A stretch of 22,254 nucleotides of DNA from positions 1 to 22,254 of the forward strand of contig DASVPL010000284.1 in NCBI GenBank assembly GCA_036382905.1, given 5' to 3'. The notes beneath the pieces were generated by a model. The model was not told the origin of the DNA. It was given only the letters and a program-made list of their open reading frames with translations, and ran no database searches. How positions within the stretch are numbered: position 1 is the first letter of the stretch; the number at the start of each line of letters is the position of its first letter. Positions 12,610 to 18,921 of the stretch are shown piece by piece. Origin of the DNA: AC-37 sp036382905 (GTDB lineage: Bacteria; Actinomycetota; Thermoleophilia; Solirubrobacterales; Thermoleophilaceae). Position numbers and translations under genes: made by a program.

Positions 12610-13611
12610 CTAGAGCCCGGAGCCCGGCAGCAGGTCGTTCGTGAACGCGCCGTCGGCGCCGCGGCCGATCAGTCCGGCGTCGCGCATGAACTTGCCGAAC
12701 GCCTGCCACTCGCGCGGCTCCTGCCAGCCGAACGGGCGCCCCTTCGGCGGCGCGAACAGCGGAAGCGTGACCTTCAGGACCTCGCTCTGGAGCCGCGGGT
12801 CGAGGTCGCGGTTTGCCCGCAGGAGCGCGTCGAGGCCCCTGCGCGGGTCGCGCCGCAGGTCGTTCGTCCCGCGGGCCACCGCGCCGAGGAAGCCGCGGAT
12901 CGCGTCGCCCTTCTCCTCGACGGCTTCCTCGCTCGCGACGAAGACCAGCTCGTCGTACGGCGGCACGCCGGCCTGGTCCACGCGGATGATCCGCGGATCG
13001 CGCTTCTTCAGCCGCAGGTCGGTCCCCTCGTAGTTCCAGAAGCCGCCGAGCGTGGCGTCGACCTTCTTGGTGAGCAGGGCCGGGCTCAGGTCGAACCCCA
13101 CGTTGCGCTCCTTCACGTCGGCGGGGTCCACGCCCGCCTTCTCGACGATCGCCTGGAGGAACGCCGACTGGTAGTCGATCCCGGCGGTGCCGATCTCCTT
13201 GCCGCGCAGGTCCTTCGGGCCCGCGATCCTCGCGCCCGGCAGCGAGATGATCGACGTGAGCGGGCGCTGCACCAGCGCGCCGACAGCCACGACCTTCGCG
13301 CCCTTGTCGCGCGCGCGCATGACCTCGGGCGTGTACGAGACCGCGATGTCGGCGCGGCCCGCGGCCACCTGGCGCAGCGGCGCCGCTGGGTCGGACGGCG
13401 CGCGCACCTCGACGTCGAGCCCGACGTTCTTGAAATGCCCGCCCGCCTCGGCGGCGTAGATCGGCGTGTGGTCGGCGTTCGGGAAGAAGTCGAGCATCAG
13501 CCGCAGCTTCTCCGTGCCGCCCGGCTTGCCGCCCTCCTCGCGCTCGCCGCATCCCGCCGCGGCCCCGGCCACGAGCACCGCGCAGGCCATCGACGACAGG
13601 ATCTTCCTCAC
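12610..13611 (-). CDS. thiY: ABC transporter substrate-binding lipoprotein, ThiY/NMT1-like
   Basis: A 333-residue lipoprotein. The signal sequence RKILSSMACAVLVAGAAAG leads to the lipobox Cys21, so the protein is anchored outside the membrane. LMLDFFPNADHTPIYAAEAGGHFKNVGLDVEV and the following PSDPAAPLRQVAAGRADIAVSY match the pyrimidine-precursor binding (ThiY, NMT1/THI5-like) proteins, which take up formylaminopyrimidine or hydroxymethylpyrimidine for thiamine synthesis. Other recognisable parts are GKEIGTAGIDYQSAFLQAIV and DATLGGFWNYEG. The gene is third after the ATPase and permease, and its GTG overlaps the permease stop (GTGA at 13608-13611). The TPP riboswitch at the head of the operon supports a thiamine-related substrate. 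A related aromatic or sulfonate binder is the main alternative. Confidence 0.85.
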   Translation of the reverse strand: MRKILSSMACAVLVAGAAAGCGEREEGGKPGGTEKLRLMLDFFPNADHTPIYAAEAGGHFKNVGLDVEVRAPSDPAAPLRQVAAGRADIAVSYTPEVMRARDKGAKVVAVGALVQRPLTSIISLPGARIAGPKDLRGKEIGTAGIDYQSAFLQAIVEKAGVDPADVKERNVGFDLSPALLTKKVDATLGGFWNYEGTDLRLKKRDPRIIRVDQAGVPPYDELVFVASEEAVEEKGDAIRGFLGAVARGTNDLRRDPRRGLDALLRANRDLDPRLQSEVLKVTLPLFAPPKGRPFGWQEPREWQAFGKFMRDAGLIGRGADGAFTNDLLPGSGL

Positions 13612-14363
13612 GAGCGCACCTCTCTTCGAGTCCAGGGGACGGCCGCGCGCTCGGCGAGCGACACGAGTACGAACAGCGCGAGCGCGATGACGGTCAGCAG
13701 CACCACGCCCGCGTACACGCGCGGGGTCTCGAGCTGGTTGATCCCGAGCAGGACCATCCGGCCGAGGCCCTCGTCGGCGCCGGCCCACTCTCCGAAGACG
13801 GCGCCGATGACCGAGACCGTGGCCGCGATCTTCAGGCCGCTGAACAGGAACGGGAGCGACGACGGCAGCTCGACCTTCCAGAGCGTTGCCGCGCGGGAGG
13901 CGCCGAGGCTGCGCATCAGCTTGACCAGGTCGGGCTCGACCGAGCGCAGCCCGTCGAGCAGGTTCACGGTCACCGGGAAGAAGCAGATCAGCGCGACGAT
14001 CGCGATCTTCGGTCCGATGCCGTAGTCGAACGCGAGGATCAGGAGCGGCGCGACCACCACTATCGGGATCGCCTGCGAGGCGATCAGCAGCGGGTAGGCC
14101 GCCTCGCGGACCGGGCGCTGGAGGTGCATCGCCACCGCCGCACCGGCGCCCAGCGCCACCGCGATCGCCAGTCCGAGCAGCACCTCGGCCAGCGTGATGA
14201 GCGCGTTGTCGGCCAGCAGCGAGGCGTCGTCGCCGAAGGCGCGCACGGTCTCGACCGGCGAGGCGAGCGTGAGGTCGTCGACCGAGCCCAGGCTGGCCAC
14301 GCCCTGCCACACGGCGACGGCGGCGGCGAGCAGGAGCGCGGTGGGGGCGTAGCGCCTCAGCAC
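13608..14363 (-). CDS. thiX: ABC transporter permease, ThiX-like
   Basis: A 251-residue inner-membrane subunit with six hydrophobic segments: APTALLLAAAVAVWQGV, ITLAEVLLGLAIAVALGAGA, YPLLIASQAIPIVVVAPLLI, IAIVALICFFPVTVNLLDGL, IAATVSVIGAVFGEWAG and VYAGVVLLTVIALALFVLVS. The EAA coupling loop that docks on the ATPase reads SLGASRAATLWKVELPSSLP. This is the SsuC/TauC/ThiX type of importer permease. GTG 14363 is chosen because the mature protein begins there and it overlaps the ATPase gene by seven bases (GTGCTGA); the frame remains open upstream only inside that gene. Its own stop overlaps the next start. With its neighbours it should import a thiamine precursor. Confidence 0.88.
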   Translation of the reverse strand: MLRRYAPTALLLAAAVAVWQGVASLGSVDDLTLASPVETVRAFGDDASLLADNALITLAEVLLGLAIAVALGAGAAVAMHLQRPVREAAYPLLIASQAIPIVVVAPLLILAFDYGIGPKIAIVALICFFPVTVNLLDGLRSVEPDLVKLMRSLGASRAATLWKVELPSSLPFLFSGLKIAATVSVIGAVFGEWAGADEGLGRMVLLGINQLETPRVYAGVVLLTVIALALFVLVSLAERAAVPWTRREVRS

Positions 14364-15115
14364 CCGAGCGCCTCCAGCGCGCGGCGCTCGAACTCGGCGA
14401 AGGCGGGGTCGCCGACCAGCTCGCGGCGCACGCGCGGCCGCGGGAGGTCCACGCACAGTGTCGTGACGATCCGGCCGGGGCGCGGCGAGAGCACGGCCAC
14501 GCGATCGGCCAGCAGGATCGCCTCGGTCACGTCGTGGGTCACGAGCAGGACCGTGCGCGGCTCGGCCGCGAGCGCGCTGGCGAGCCACTCCTGCATCGAC
14601 GTGCGCGTGATGGCGTCCAGCGCACCGAACGGCTCGTCGAGGAGCAGGATCGGGCGTCCGGAGAGCAGGGTGCGCACGAAGGCCACACGCTGGCGCATGC
14701 CGCCCGAGAGCTCGTGGGGGCGGGCGTTCTCGAACTGCCCGAGGCCGAGGCGCTCGAAGAGCGGAGCCGCCCGGCGCCGCGCCTCCCCGCGCGGCACGCC
14801 CGCGGACTCGGGCGCGAGGGCGGCGTTGCCGAGCGCGTCACGCCAGGGGAGCAGGAGGTCGCGCTGGGGCATGTAGGCGGCGCTGCCGGCGACCGCCACG
14901 GTCCCCTCGTCGGGCCGCTGGAGCCCGGCGACGAGCTCGAGCAGGGTGGACTTGCCGCAGCCGGACGGGCCGACGAGCGCGAGGATCTCGCCCTCGTGCG
15001 CGGAGAGGTCGAGCGACTCGAGCGCGGTCACGGCGCCGAACCTTCGGGCCACCCCCCGCAGCGCGAGAACCTCCTCGGTTCGCAGGCGGCTCGGGGCCCC
15101 CAGGTCTGTCGTCAT
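14357..15115 (-). CDS. thiZ: ABC transporter ATPase, ThiZ-like
   Basis: A 252-residue nucleotide-binding subunit. Walker A is GPSGCGKST (49-57), the Q-loop Gln lies in AYMPQRDLLLPW, the signature is LSGGMRQR, Walker B is ILLLDEPFGALD and the switch His is in VTHDV. It belongs to the SsuB/TauB/ThiZ type that powers nitrate/sulfonate/thiamine-precursor importers. The start is set at ATG 15115, directly after GGAGGGA-GCG. An ATG six codons earlier (15133) is in frame, but it is part of the conserved TAATGCC core of the riboswitch and is not a start. First gene of thiZXY and directly controlled by that riboswitch. Confidence 0.9.
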   Translation of the reverse strand: MTTDLGAPSRLRTEEVLALRGVARRFGAVTALESLDLSAHEGEILALVGPSGCGKSTLLELVAGLQRPDEGTVAVAGSAAYMPQRDLLLPWRDALGNAALAPESAGVPRGEARRRAAPLFERLGLGQFENARPHELSGGMRQRVAFVRTLLSGRPILLLDEPFGALDAITRTSMQEWLASALAAEPRTVLLVTHDVTEAILLADRVAVLSPRPGRIVTTLCVDLPRPRVRRELVGDPAFAEFERRALEALGC

Positions 15116-15118
15116 CGC

Positions 15119-15210
15119 TCCCTCCGCGGGCATTACCCCACAGGTTCGAAGGGTCAGCGCCGGGATCCGTGGCGCTATCTCAGCCCGCCGTCCCGCGAGC
15201 CCCCCTGGTT
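15119..15210 (-). ncRNA. TPP riboswitch (THI element)
   Basis: On the minus strand the conserved THI blocks appear in order: GGGGGGCTCGC (5' side), CTGAGAT (15183-15177), ACCCTTCGAACCTG (15154-15141) and GGGTAATGCCCGCG (15139-15126), ending in GAGGGA. P2 is GCTCGC paired with GCGGGC, and P3 is AGCGCC paired with GGCGCT. Thiamine pyrophosphate binding stabilises the fold and turns genes off. The terminal GGAGGGA is both the 3' end of the aptamer and the Shine-Dalgarno of the ATPase gene, so repression probably acts by direct occlusion of the ribosome site. A TAGCAT -10 candidate (15227-15222) would start RNA near 15215; its TAG is the stop codon of the VWA gene upstream. Confidence 0.92.
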
Positions 15211-15224
15211 TCCGTACGGCGATG

Positions 15225-16790
15225 CTACCGAGCGGCGGCCGGCCGCGCGCGCGTATCGGCCAGCGCGTTCACGAACGCCTCGAGCTGCTTGGTCGACCAG
15301 CACTCGAACACGCCGTCGCAGTACGGCTCGTAGACCTGCATCACCGAGTCCCCGTAGTTCCAGTAGAGCTTCGGCTCCGGGTTCAGCCAGAACATGCGGC
15401 CGGCGCGCGCGGACAGCGCCTCGAACGCCTTGGCCTGGGGCTCGCGGCCGTTCGTGCGGGCGTCGCCGAGGACGATCACGGTCGAGCGCGGATCGAGGTC
15501 GTCCACGATGTCGGCGAGGAACTCGATCCAGACCCGCCCGTAGTCGGTGTACCCGGACACGTCGGCCACGCCGGCGTCGGTGGCGATGGCGTGCGAGATC
15601 GCCTTGAACGAGCGCTCGCTCTCGAACACCTCGGTCACCTCGGACACGCGCTCCACGAACACGAACGTGCGCAACCGCCGGAACGAGTCGTGCAGCGCGT
15701 GGAGCACGCTCAGGAAGAACACGCTCGCGCTGGTCACGCTCGTGGACACGTCGCAGAGCACGTACAGCTCCGGGCGCTTCGGACGTTTCGAGCGGTAGCG
15801 CAGCCGCAGCGGCACGCCTCCCGTCTCGAGCGACGCGCGCATGGTGCGCCGCACGTCCACCACGGCCGAGCGGCGCCGCCCGCGCGGGTCGTTGCCCTGC
15901 GAGGCCAGCCGGCGCTTGAGCTGCGCCACGATCCTGTGCACCGACGCCAGGTCCTGGGACGGGTTGCTCGGCAGCGCGCGGTCGAACTCGCGCAGGGGCT
16001 TCGAGGGCGGGAGCGACTGGGTGCGCTCGATCAGCGCGCGCTCGAGCTCGCGGCGCAGGTGGCGCTCGAACTCGCGCAGGCGCTCCTGCGGGACCGTGTC
16101 CGGCGCCGGCTCCTGGTCGGGGTCGCGCGCCCCGACCTCGCCCTTGAGGTCGAGTGCCCGCCTGATCCGCTGCACGTCCACGCCGATCACGCCGGAGCCC
16201 TCGCCCTGGCGGCCGAAGGCGGCGATCGCGAGGCGCGCCATGTCGCGCATCTCGCCGTCGGACCCCGCCCGCACGGCCTGGCGGATCGCCTCACGGAGCT
16301 GGTCGAAGTCGAGCCGCTCGCCGCCCTCGTAGCGCTGCTCGGTGAGCCCGCGCTCGACGGCCTCGCGCTCGACGGCGCGGAAGAAGAAGCGGTCGAAGAC
16401 GAGCTCGAACACGCGCCGGTCCTCCTGCGATTTCGCGAGGGTCGCGGCGAGGGCCTCGCGGAAGTCCTCCTGCGCCGTCCAGCTCAGCTCGGCGAGCGCC
16501 TGGAAGGCGTCGAGCAGCTCGCTCGTGCCGACGGCGAGGCCCTCCTTGCGCAGCTCGTCGGCGAGCTCGAGCACCCGCGGGGCGAAGCCGGGCGGCCCCG
16601 CCTCGGGAAGCCCGCCGTAGAGGGCGCGCCCGCCGCGCTTCGGCGTGGCCCCGCCGGCGGCGCCGACGCTCGCAGCAACGCTGCCAGGGGCGCGCGGCTG
16701 CGCGCCGGTTCCGAGACCCGCCCCGCGCATCGCGCGGCGGGTCGCGTCCTCGCCCGGCCTACTGCCCGGCGGCCCGCCCGAGGACGCCAC
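15225..16790 (-). CDS. VWA domain-containing protein, CoxE-like
   Basis: A protein of up to 521 residues. After an Ala/Gly/Pro-rich N-terminus, residues about 60-170 form the helical CoxE-like region (FAPRVLELADELRKEGLAVG, TSELLDAFQAL, then FRFFFRA-type aromatic helix VFDRFFFRAVERE). A charged linker leads to the von Willebrand A domain (about 340-521). Its metal site is complete: DVSTS (DxSxS), the Thr in SGYTDYG and the Asp in VIVLGDARTN. Such proteins work with MoxR ATPases in metal-centre insertion or complex assembly; in carboxydotrophs CoxE matures CO dehydrogenase. The upstream gene is that ATPase. Starts are ambiguous: GTG 16790 overlaps the ATPase by 32 bases, and ATG 16730 is the alternative; neither has a good Shine-Dalgarno. 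No CO dehydrogenase genes are in the window, so the client is unknown. Confidence 0.85.
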   Translation of the reverse strand: MASSGGPPGSRPGEDATRRAMRGAGLGTGAQPRAPGSVAASVGAAGGATPKRGGRALYGGLPEAGPPGFAPRVLELADELRKEGLAVGTSELLDAFQALAELSWTAQEDFREALAATLAKSQEDRRVFELVFDRFFFRAVEREAVERGLTEQRYEGGERLDFDQLREAIRQAVRAGSDGEMRDMARLAIAAFGRQGEGSGVIGVDVQRIRRALDLKGEVGARDPDQEPAPDTVPQERLREFERHLRRELERALIERTQSLPPSKPLREFDRALPSNPSQDLASVHRIVAQLKRRLASQGNDPRGRRRSAVVDVRRTMRASLETGGVPLRLRYRSKRPKRPELYVLCDVSTSVTSASVFFLSVLHALHDSFRRLRTFVFVERVSEVTEVFESERSFKAISHAIATDAGVADVSGYTDYGRVWIEFLADIVDDLDPRSTVIVLGDARTNGREPQAKAFEALSARAGRMFWLNPEPKLYWNYGDSVMQVYEPYCDGVFECWSTKQLEAFVNALADTRARPAAAR

Positions 16791-17658
16791 CGTCGAGCTT
16801 CACCCCCACACGCTCGGCCACGACGTCGAGGTCGGTCCGGTGCTTCACGATCACGCTGAGCGTCCGCTCGAAGACCGCGCTGTCGATGTCGTCGGCGCCG
16901 AGCATGATCAGCGCGCGCGCCCAGTCGATCGACTCAGCGATCGAGGGCGGCTTCTTCAGATCGAGGTTGCGCACCATGTGCACGATCTCGACGAGCTTGC
17001 GCGCCACGGTCTCGTCGAGCTCCGGCGCGTGCAGCCGCACGATCTCGAGCTCGCGCTCGAGCTCCGGGTAGTCGAGCCACAGGTAGAGGCAGCGGCGCTT
17101 GAGGGCCTCGGTCAGCTCGCGCGAGTTGTTCGAGGTCAGCAGCACGAGCGGCCGGCTCTTCGCCTCGACCACCCCGAGCTCCGGGATCGAGATCTGGAAG
17201 TCCGACAGGACCTCGAGCAGCATCGCCTCGAACTCCTGGTCGGTCTTGTCGATCTCGTCGATGAGCAGCACGACGGGGTCGTCCTCGGCGATCGCCTGGA
17301 GCAGCGGCCGCGTGAGCAGGAAGTCCGGTCCGAAGATGTCGTCCTTGACCTCGCGCCAGCCGGTGTCGGCGGCCTCGGTCTGGATCCGCAAGAGCTGCTT
17401 GCGGTAGTTCCACTCGTACAGGGCCTTGGCCTCGTCGAGCCCCTCGTAGCACTGAAGCCTGATCAGCTTGCGCTCGGTCGAGCGCGCGAGCGCCTTCGCC
17501 AGCTCGGTCTTGCCCACGCCGGCCGGGCCCTCCACGAGCACCGGCTTGCCGAGCTTGACCGCCAGGAACGCCACGAGCGCCGCCGACTCGGAGGCGAGAT
17601 AGCCGACCTCGCCCAGCCCGTCGCGCATCCGATCGACGCTCTGCCCCGGGTCGCCCAC
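16759..17658 (-). CDS. MoxR/CoxD-type AAA+ ATPase
   Basis: A chaperone-like ATPase of about 299 residues. Walker A is EGPAGVGKTELAKAL, Walker B is VVLLIDEIDKTDQEFEAML, sensor 1 is LLTSNNSRELTEALKRRC, and the YLWLDYP strand after it is characteristic of CoxD-like MoxR proteins. The family remodels or matures metalloproteins together with a VWA partner; that partner is the next gene and overlaps this one. GTG 17658 is preferred over ATG 17628 because family similarity begins at SVDRM, before the ATG, and because TATCCT (17671-17666) lies seven bases upstream, suggesting a leaderless mRNA. The frame remains open further upstream but would cross the divergent small gene. Client not identifiable here. 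Confidence 0.88.
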   Translation of the reverse strand: MGDPGQSVDRMRDGLGEVGYLASESAALVAFLAVKLGKPVLVEGPAGVGKTELAKALARSTERKLIRLQCYEGLDEAKALYEWNYRKQLLRIQTEAADTGWREVKDDIFGPDFLLTRPLLQAIAEDDPVVLLIDEIDKTDQEFEAMLLEVLSDFQISIPELGVVEAKSRPLVLLTSNNSRELTEALKRRCLYLWLDYPELERELEIVRLHAPELDETVARKLVEIVHMVRNLDLKKPPSIAESIDWARALIMLGADDIDSAVFERTLSVIVKHRTDLDVVAERVGVKLDGGVLGRAAGQ

Positions 17659-17683
17659 CCCGGGAAGGATACTTTCGGTCCGA

Positions 17684-17920
17684 ATGCTCGCCGCCCTACT
17701 GGCCCTGCTCGCGGACTTCGACCTCCCGGACCGGCCGAACATCGACCCGGACAAGCGGTTCGGGACCGACCCGACGCCCTACCTGATCCTGTTCGGGGTC
17801 GGCTTCCTCACGGCCGTGCTAGGCCACATCGTCAAGGTCAAGGTGATGGTCGCCGCGGGGATCCTGATGGTCTTCCTCGCGACGGTGATCCTGCCGCTCG
17901 TGGCCCGCTCGGGTTACTAG
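17684..17920 (+). CDS. Small two-helix membrane protein
   Basis: A 78-residue protein. A short hydrophobic N-terminus (MLAALLALLADF) is followed by a Pro/Asp-rich stretch (DLPDRPNIDPDKRFGTDPTP) and two likely membrane helices, YLILFGVGFLTAVLGHIV and MVAAGILMVFLATVILPLVA, joined by VKVKV. No family is recognised. TACTTT (17670-17675) lies eight bases before the ATG and could drive a leaderless mRNA; it overlaps the -10 candidate of the divergent MoxR gene. Its last 102 bases overlap the 3' end of the sigma-factor gene on the other strand. The hydrophobic pattern makes it a plausible real gene, but it is short. Confidence 0.55.
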   Translation: MLAALLALLADFDLPDRPNIDPDKRFGTDPTPYLILFGVGFLTAVLGHIVKVKVMVAAGILMVFLATVILPLVARSGY

Positions 17921-18628
17921 CTGGGCGACCGACTCCATCCCGGAGCCGAGCGTCTTGAGCGCACGGTGCTGGATGTGCCGCACCGCATCGGGCGTGGACC
18001 CGACGACGTCGCCGATCTCGGCTGTGCTGAACCCGAACACGAAGCGCAGGGTCAGCACGCGCCGCTGCAGCTCGGGCAGTCCGTCGATCAGCGACCGGAC
18101 GCCGCTCTCCGGATCGAGCCGGTCGAGCAGCGAGGCCGCGCGATCGGCCACCGGCAGCGCGTGGGCGTGGATCGAGCGGAACTCGACCTCCTCGGCGCGG
18201 GCGCCCTGCCTCAGGTGGTCGATGGCCACGCTGCGGACCATGCTGAACAGCCAGTCGCGGAACTCGCCGCGCCGGTGGTCGAAGCGGTCGAGCCGGCGCA
18301 GCGCCCGGGCGAAGACCTCCTGCGCGACCTCCTGGGCGTCGTCGGGGCTCTTGAGTGCGATCAGCAGGTAGCGGTGCACACGGTCGAAGAACTCGACGTA
18401 GAGCTCGGCGAACGCGAGGTCGTCGCCCGCCTGCGCGCGGCGAGCCAGCCGCGACGCACGCGAGCCGGAGCGGGAGTCGGAGGAGCGCTCGACGGAGCGC
18501 AGGATCGAATGGGTCCGGTGGCGCTCATCCCCGGCGCGGACGAGTGGAGTCCCCCGGCCGGCGGCCCTCGATTCCGCGCGCTCGGGAGGTGCGGCGCCCT
18601 TCGACGCCCAGCTTCCCCCGACCCGCAT
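17819..18628 (-). CDS. RNA polymerase sigma factor, ECF/sigma-70 family
   Basis: A protein of about 269 residues from ATG 18628. Region 2 is clear: DLAFAELYVEFFDRVHRYLL, SPDDAQEVAQEVFARALRRL, and GEFRDWLFSMVRSVAIDHLR, covering core binding and -10 recognition. Region 4 is ESGVRSLIDGLPELQRRVLT with LRFVFGFSTAEIGDVVGSTPDAVRHIQHRALKTL, the -35 helix-turn-helix. No region 3 is present, as in ECF factors. Unusual parts are an Arg/Ser-rich N-terminal extension of about 70 residues and a His/Asp/Arg-rich tail that is read through the convergent small gene (102-base overlap). A TTG at 18649 preceded by GGAG is an alternative start. No anti-sigma gene is adjacent. A 15-base palindrome lies upstream at 18666-18680. 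Confidence 0.85.
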   Translation of the reverse strand: MRVGGSWASKGAAPPERAESRAAGRGTPLVRAGDERHRTHSILRSVERSSDSRSGSRASRLARRAQAGDDLAFAELYVEFFDRVHRYLLIALKSPDDAQEVAQEVFARALRRLDRFDHRRGEFRDWLFSMVRSVAIDHLRQGARAEEVEFRSIHAHALPVADRAASLLDRLDPESGVRSLIDGLPELQRRVLTLRFVFGFSTAEIGDVVGSTPDAVRHIQHRALKTLGSGMESVAQLVTRAGHERQDHRREEDHQDPRGDHHLDLDDVA

Positions 18629-18921
18629 GCCTGACTGATCTTCGCTCAAGACGGCTCCGGCGCTACAGGCACTGTGCCTGGAGCTTTCCCGGCAGCCGCG
18701 CCGCGCAATCAGGGTGTAACGCGTGGTGACCCGCAGCGGGGACAGGGGAACCCGCAAATGGCGTCGTCCGAAAAAAAATCGCGTGGTCGCGTCATGAATC
18801 GAGCCTGGCCCACGTACTTCGGATCAGTTCGCACTACTAGGGGGGCTTCGATTCTGGACTCGCTCGAGCCGCCGCGGGACGTCGCACGTTCCCGGGCGGT
18901 CCATCCACGCCTGCTCGCGCC
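18629..18921. other. Divergent region between sigma factor and giant secreted protein gene
   Basis: A 293-base gap with the palindrome at 18666-18680, a run of eight A at 18771-18778 (rare in this GC content), and two copies of CGCGTGGT exactly 60 bases apart (18720-18727, 18780-18787). No convincing -35/-10 pair for the right-hand gene is seen and no Shine-Dalgarno precedes its ATG. Short open frames here lack coding signs. Confidence 0.45.
18666..18680. promoter_or_regulatory. Perfect 15-base palindrome upstream of the sigma factor gene
   Basis: CAGGCAC-T-GTGCCTG is a perfect inverted repeat with seven-base arms around one base, 38 bases upstream of the sigma-factor ATG and inside the divergent region. 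It has the size of a dimeric repressor site. What binds it is unknown. Confidence 0.4.

Noticed and set aside
15131..15133. In-frame ATG as start of the thiZ-like gene.
   Set aside because: It is part of the conserved TAATGCC core of the TPP riboswitch; ATG 15115 has the Shine-Dalgarno.
18771..18778. A8 run as T-tract of a minus-strand terminator.
   Set aside because: No stable hairpin directly upstream on the minus strand and no gene that would end there.
18720..18787. Possible c-di-AMP or c-di-GMP riboswitch ahead of the secreted protein gene.
   Set aside because: Purine-rich GGGGAC and GGAACCC strings recall such elements, but the conserved cores are not present in order.
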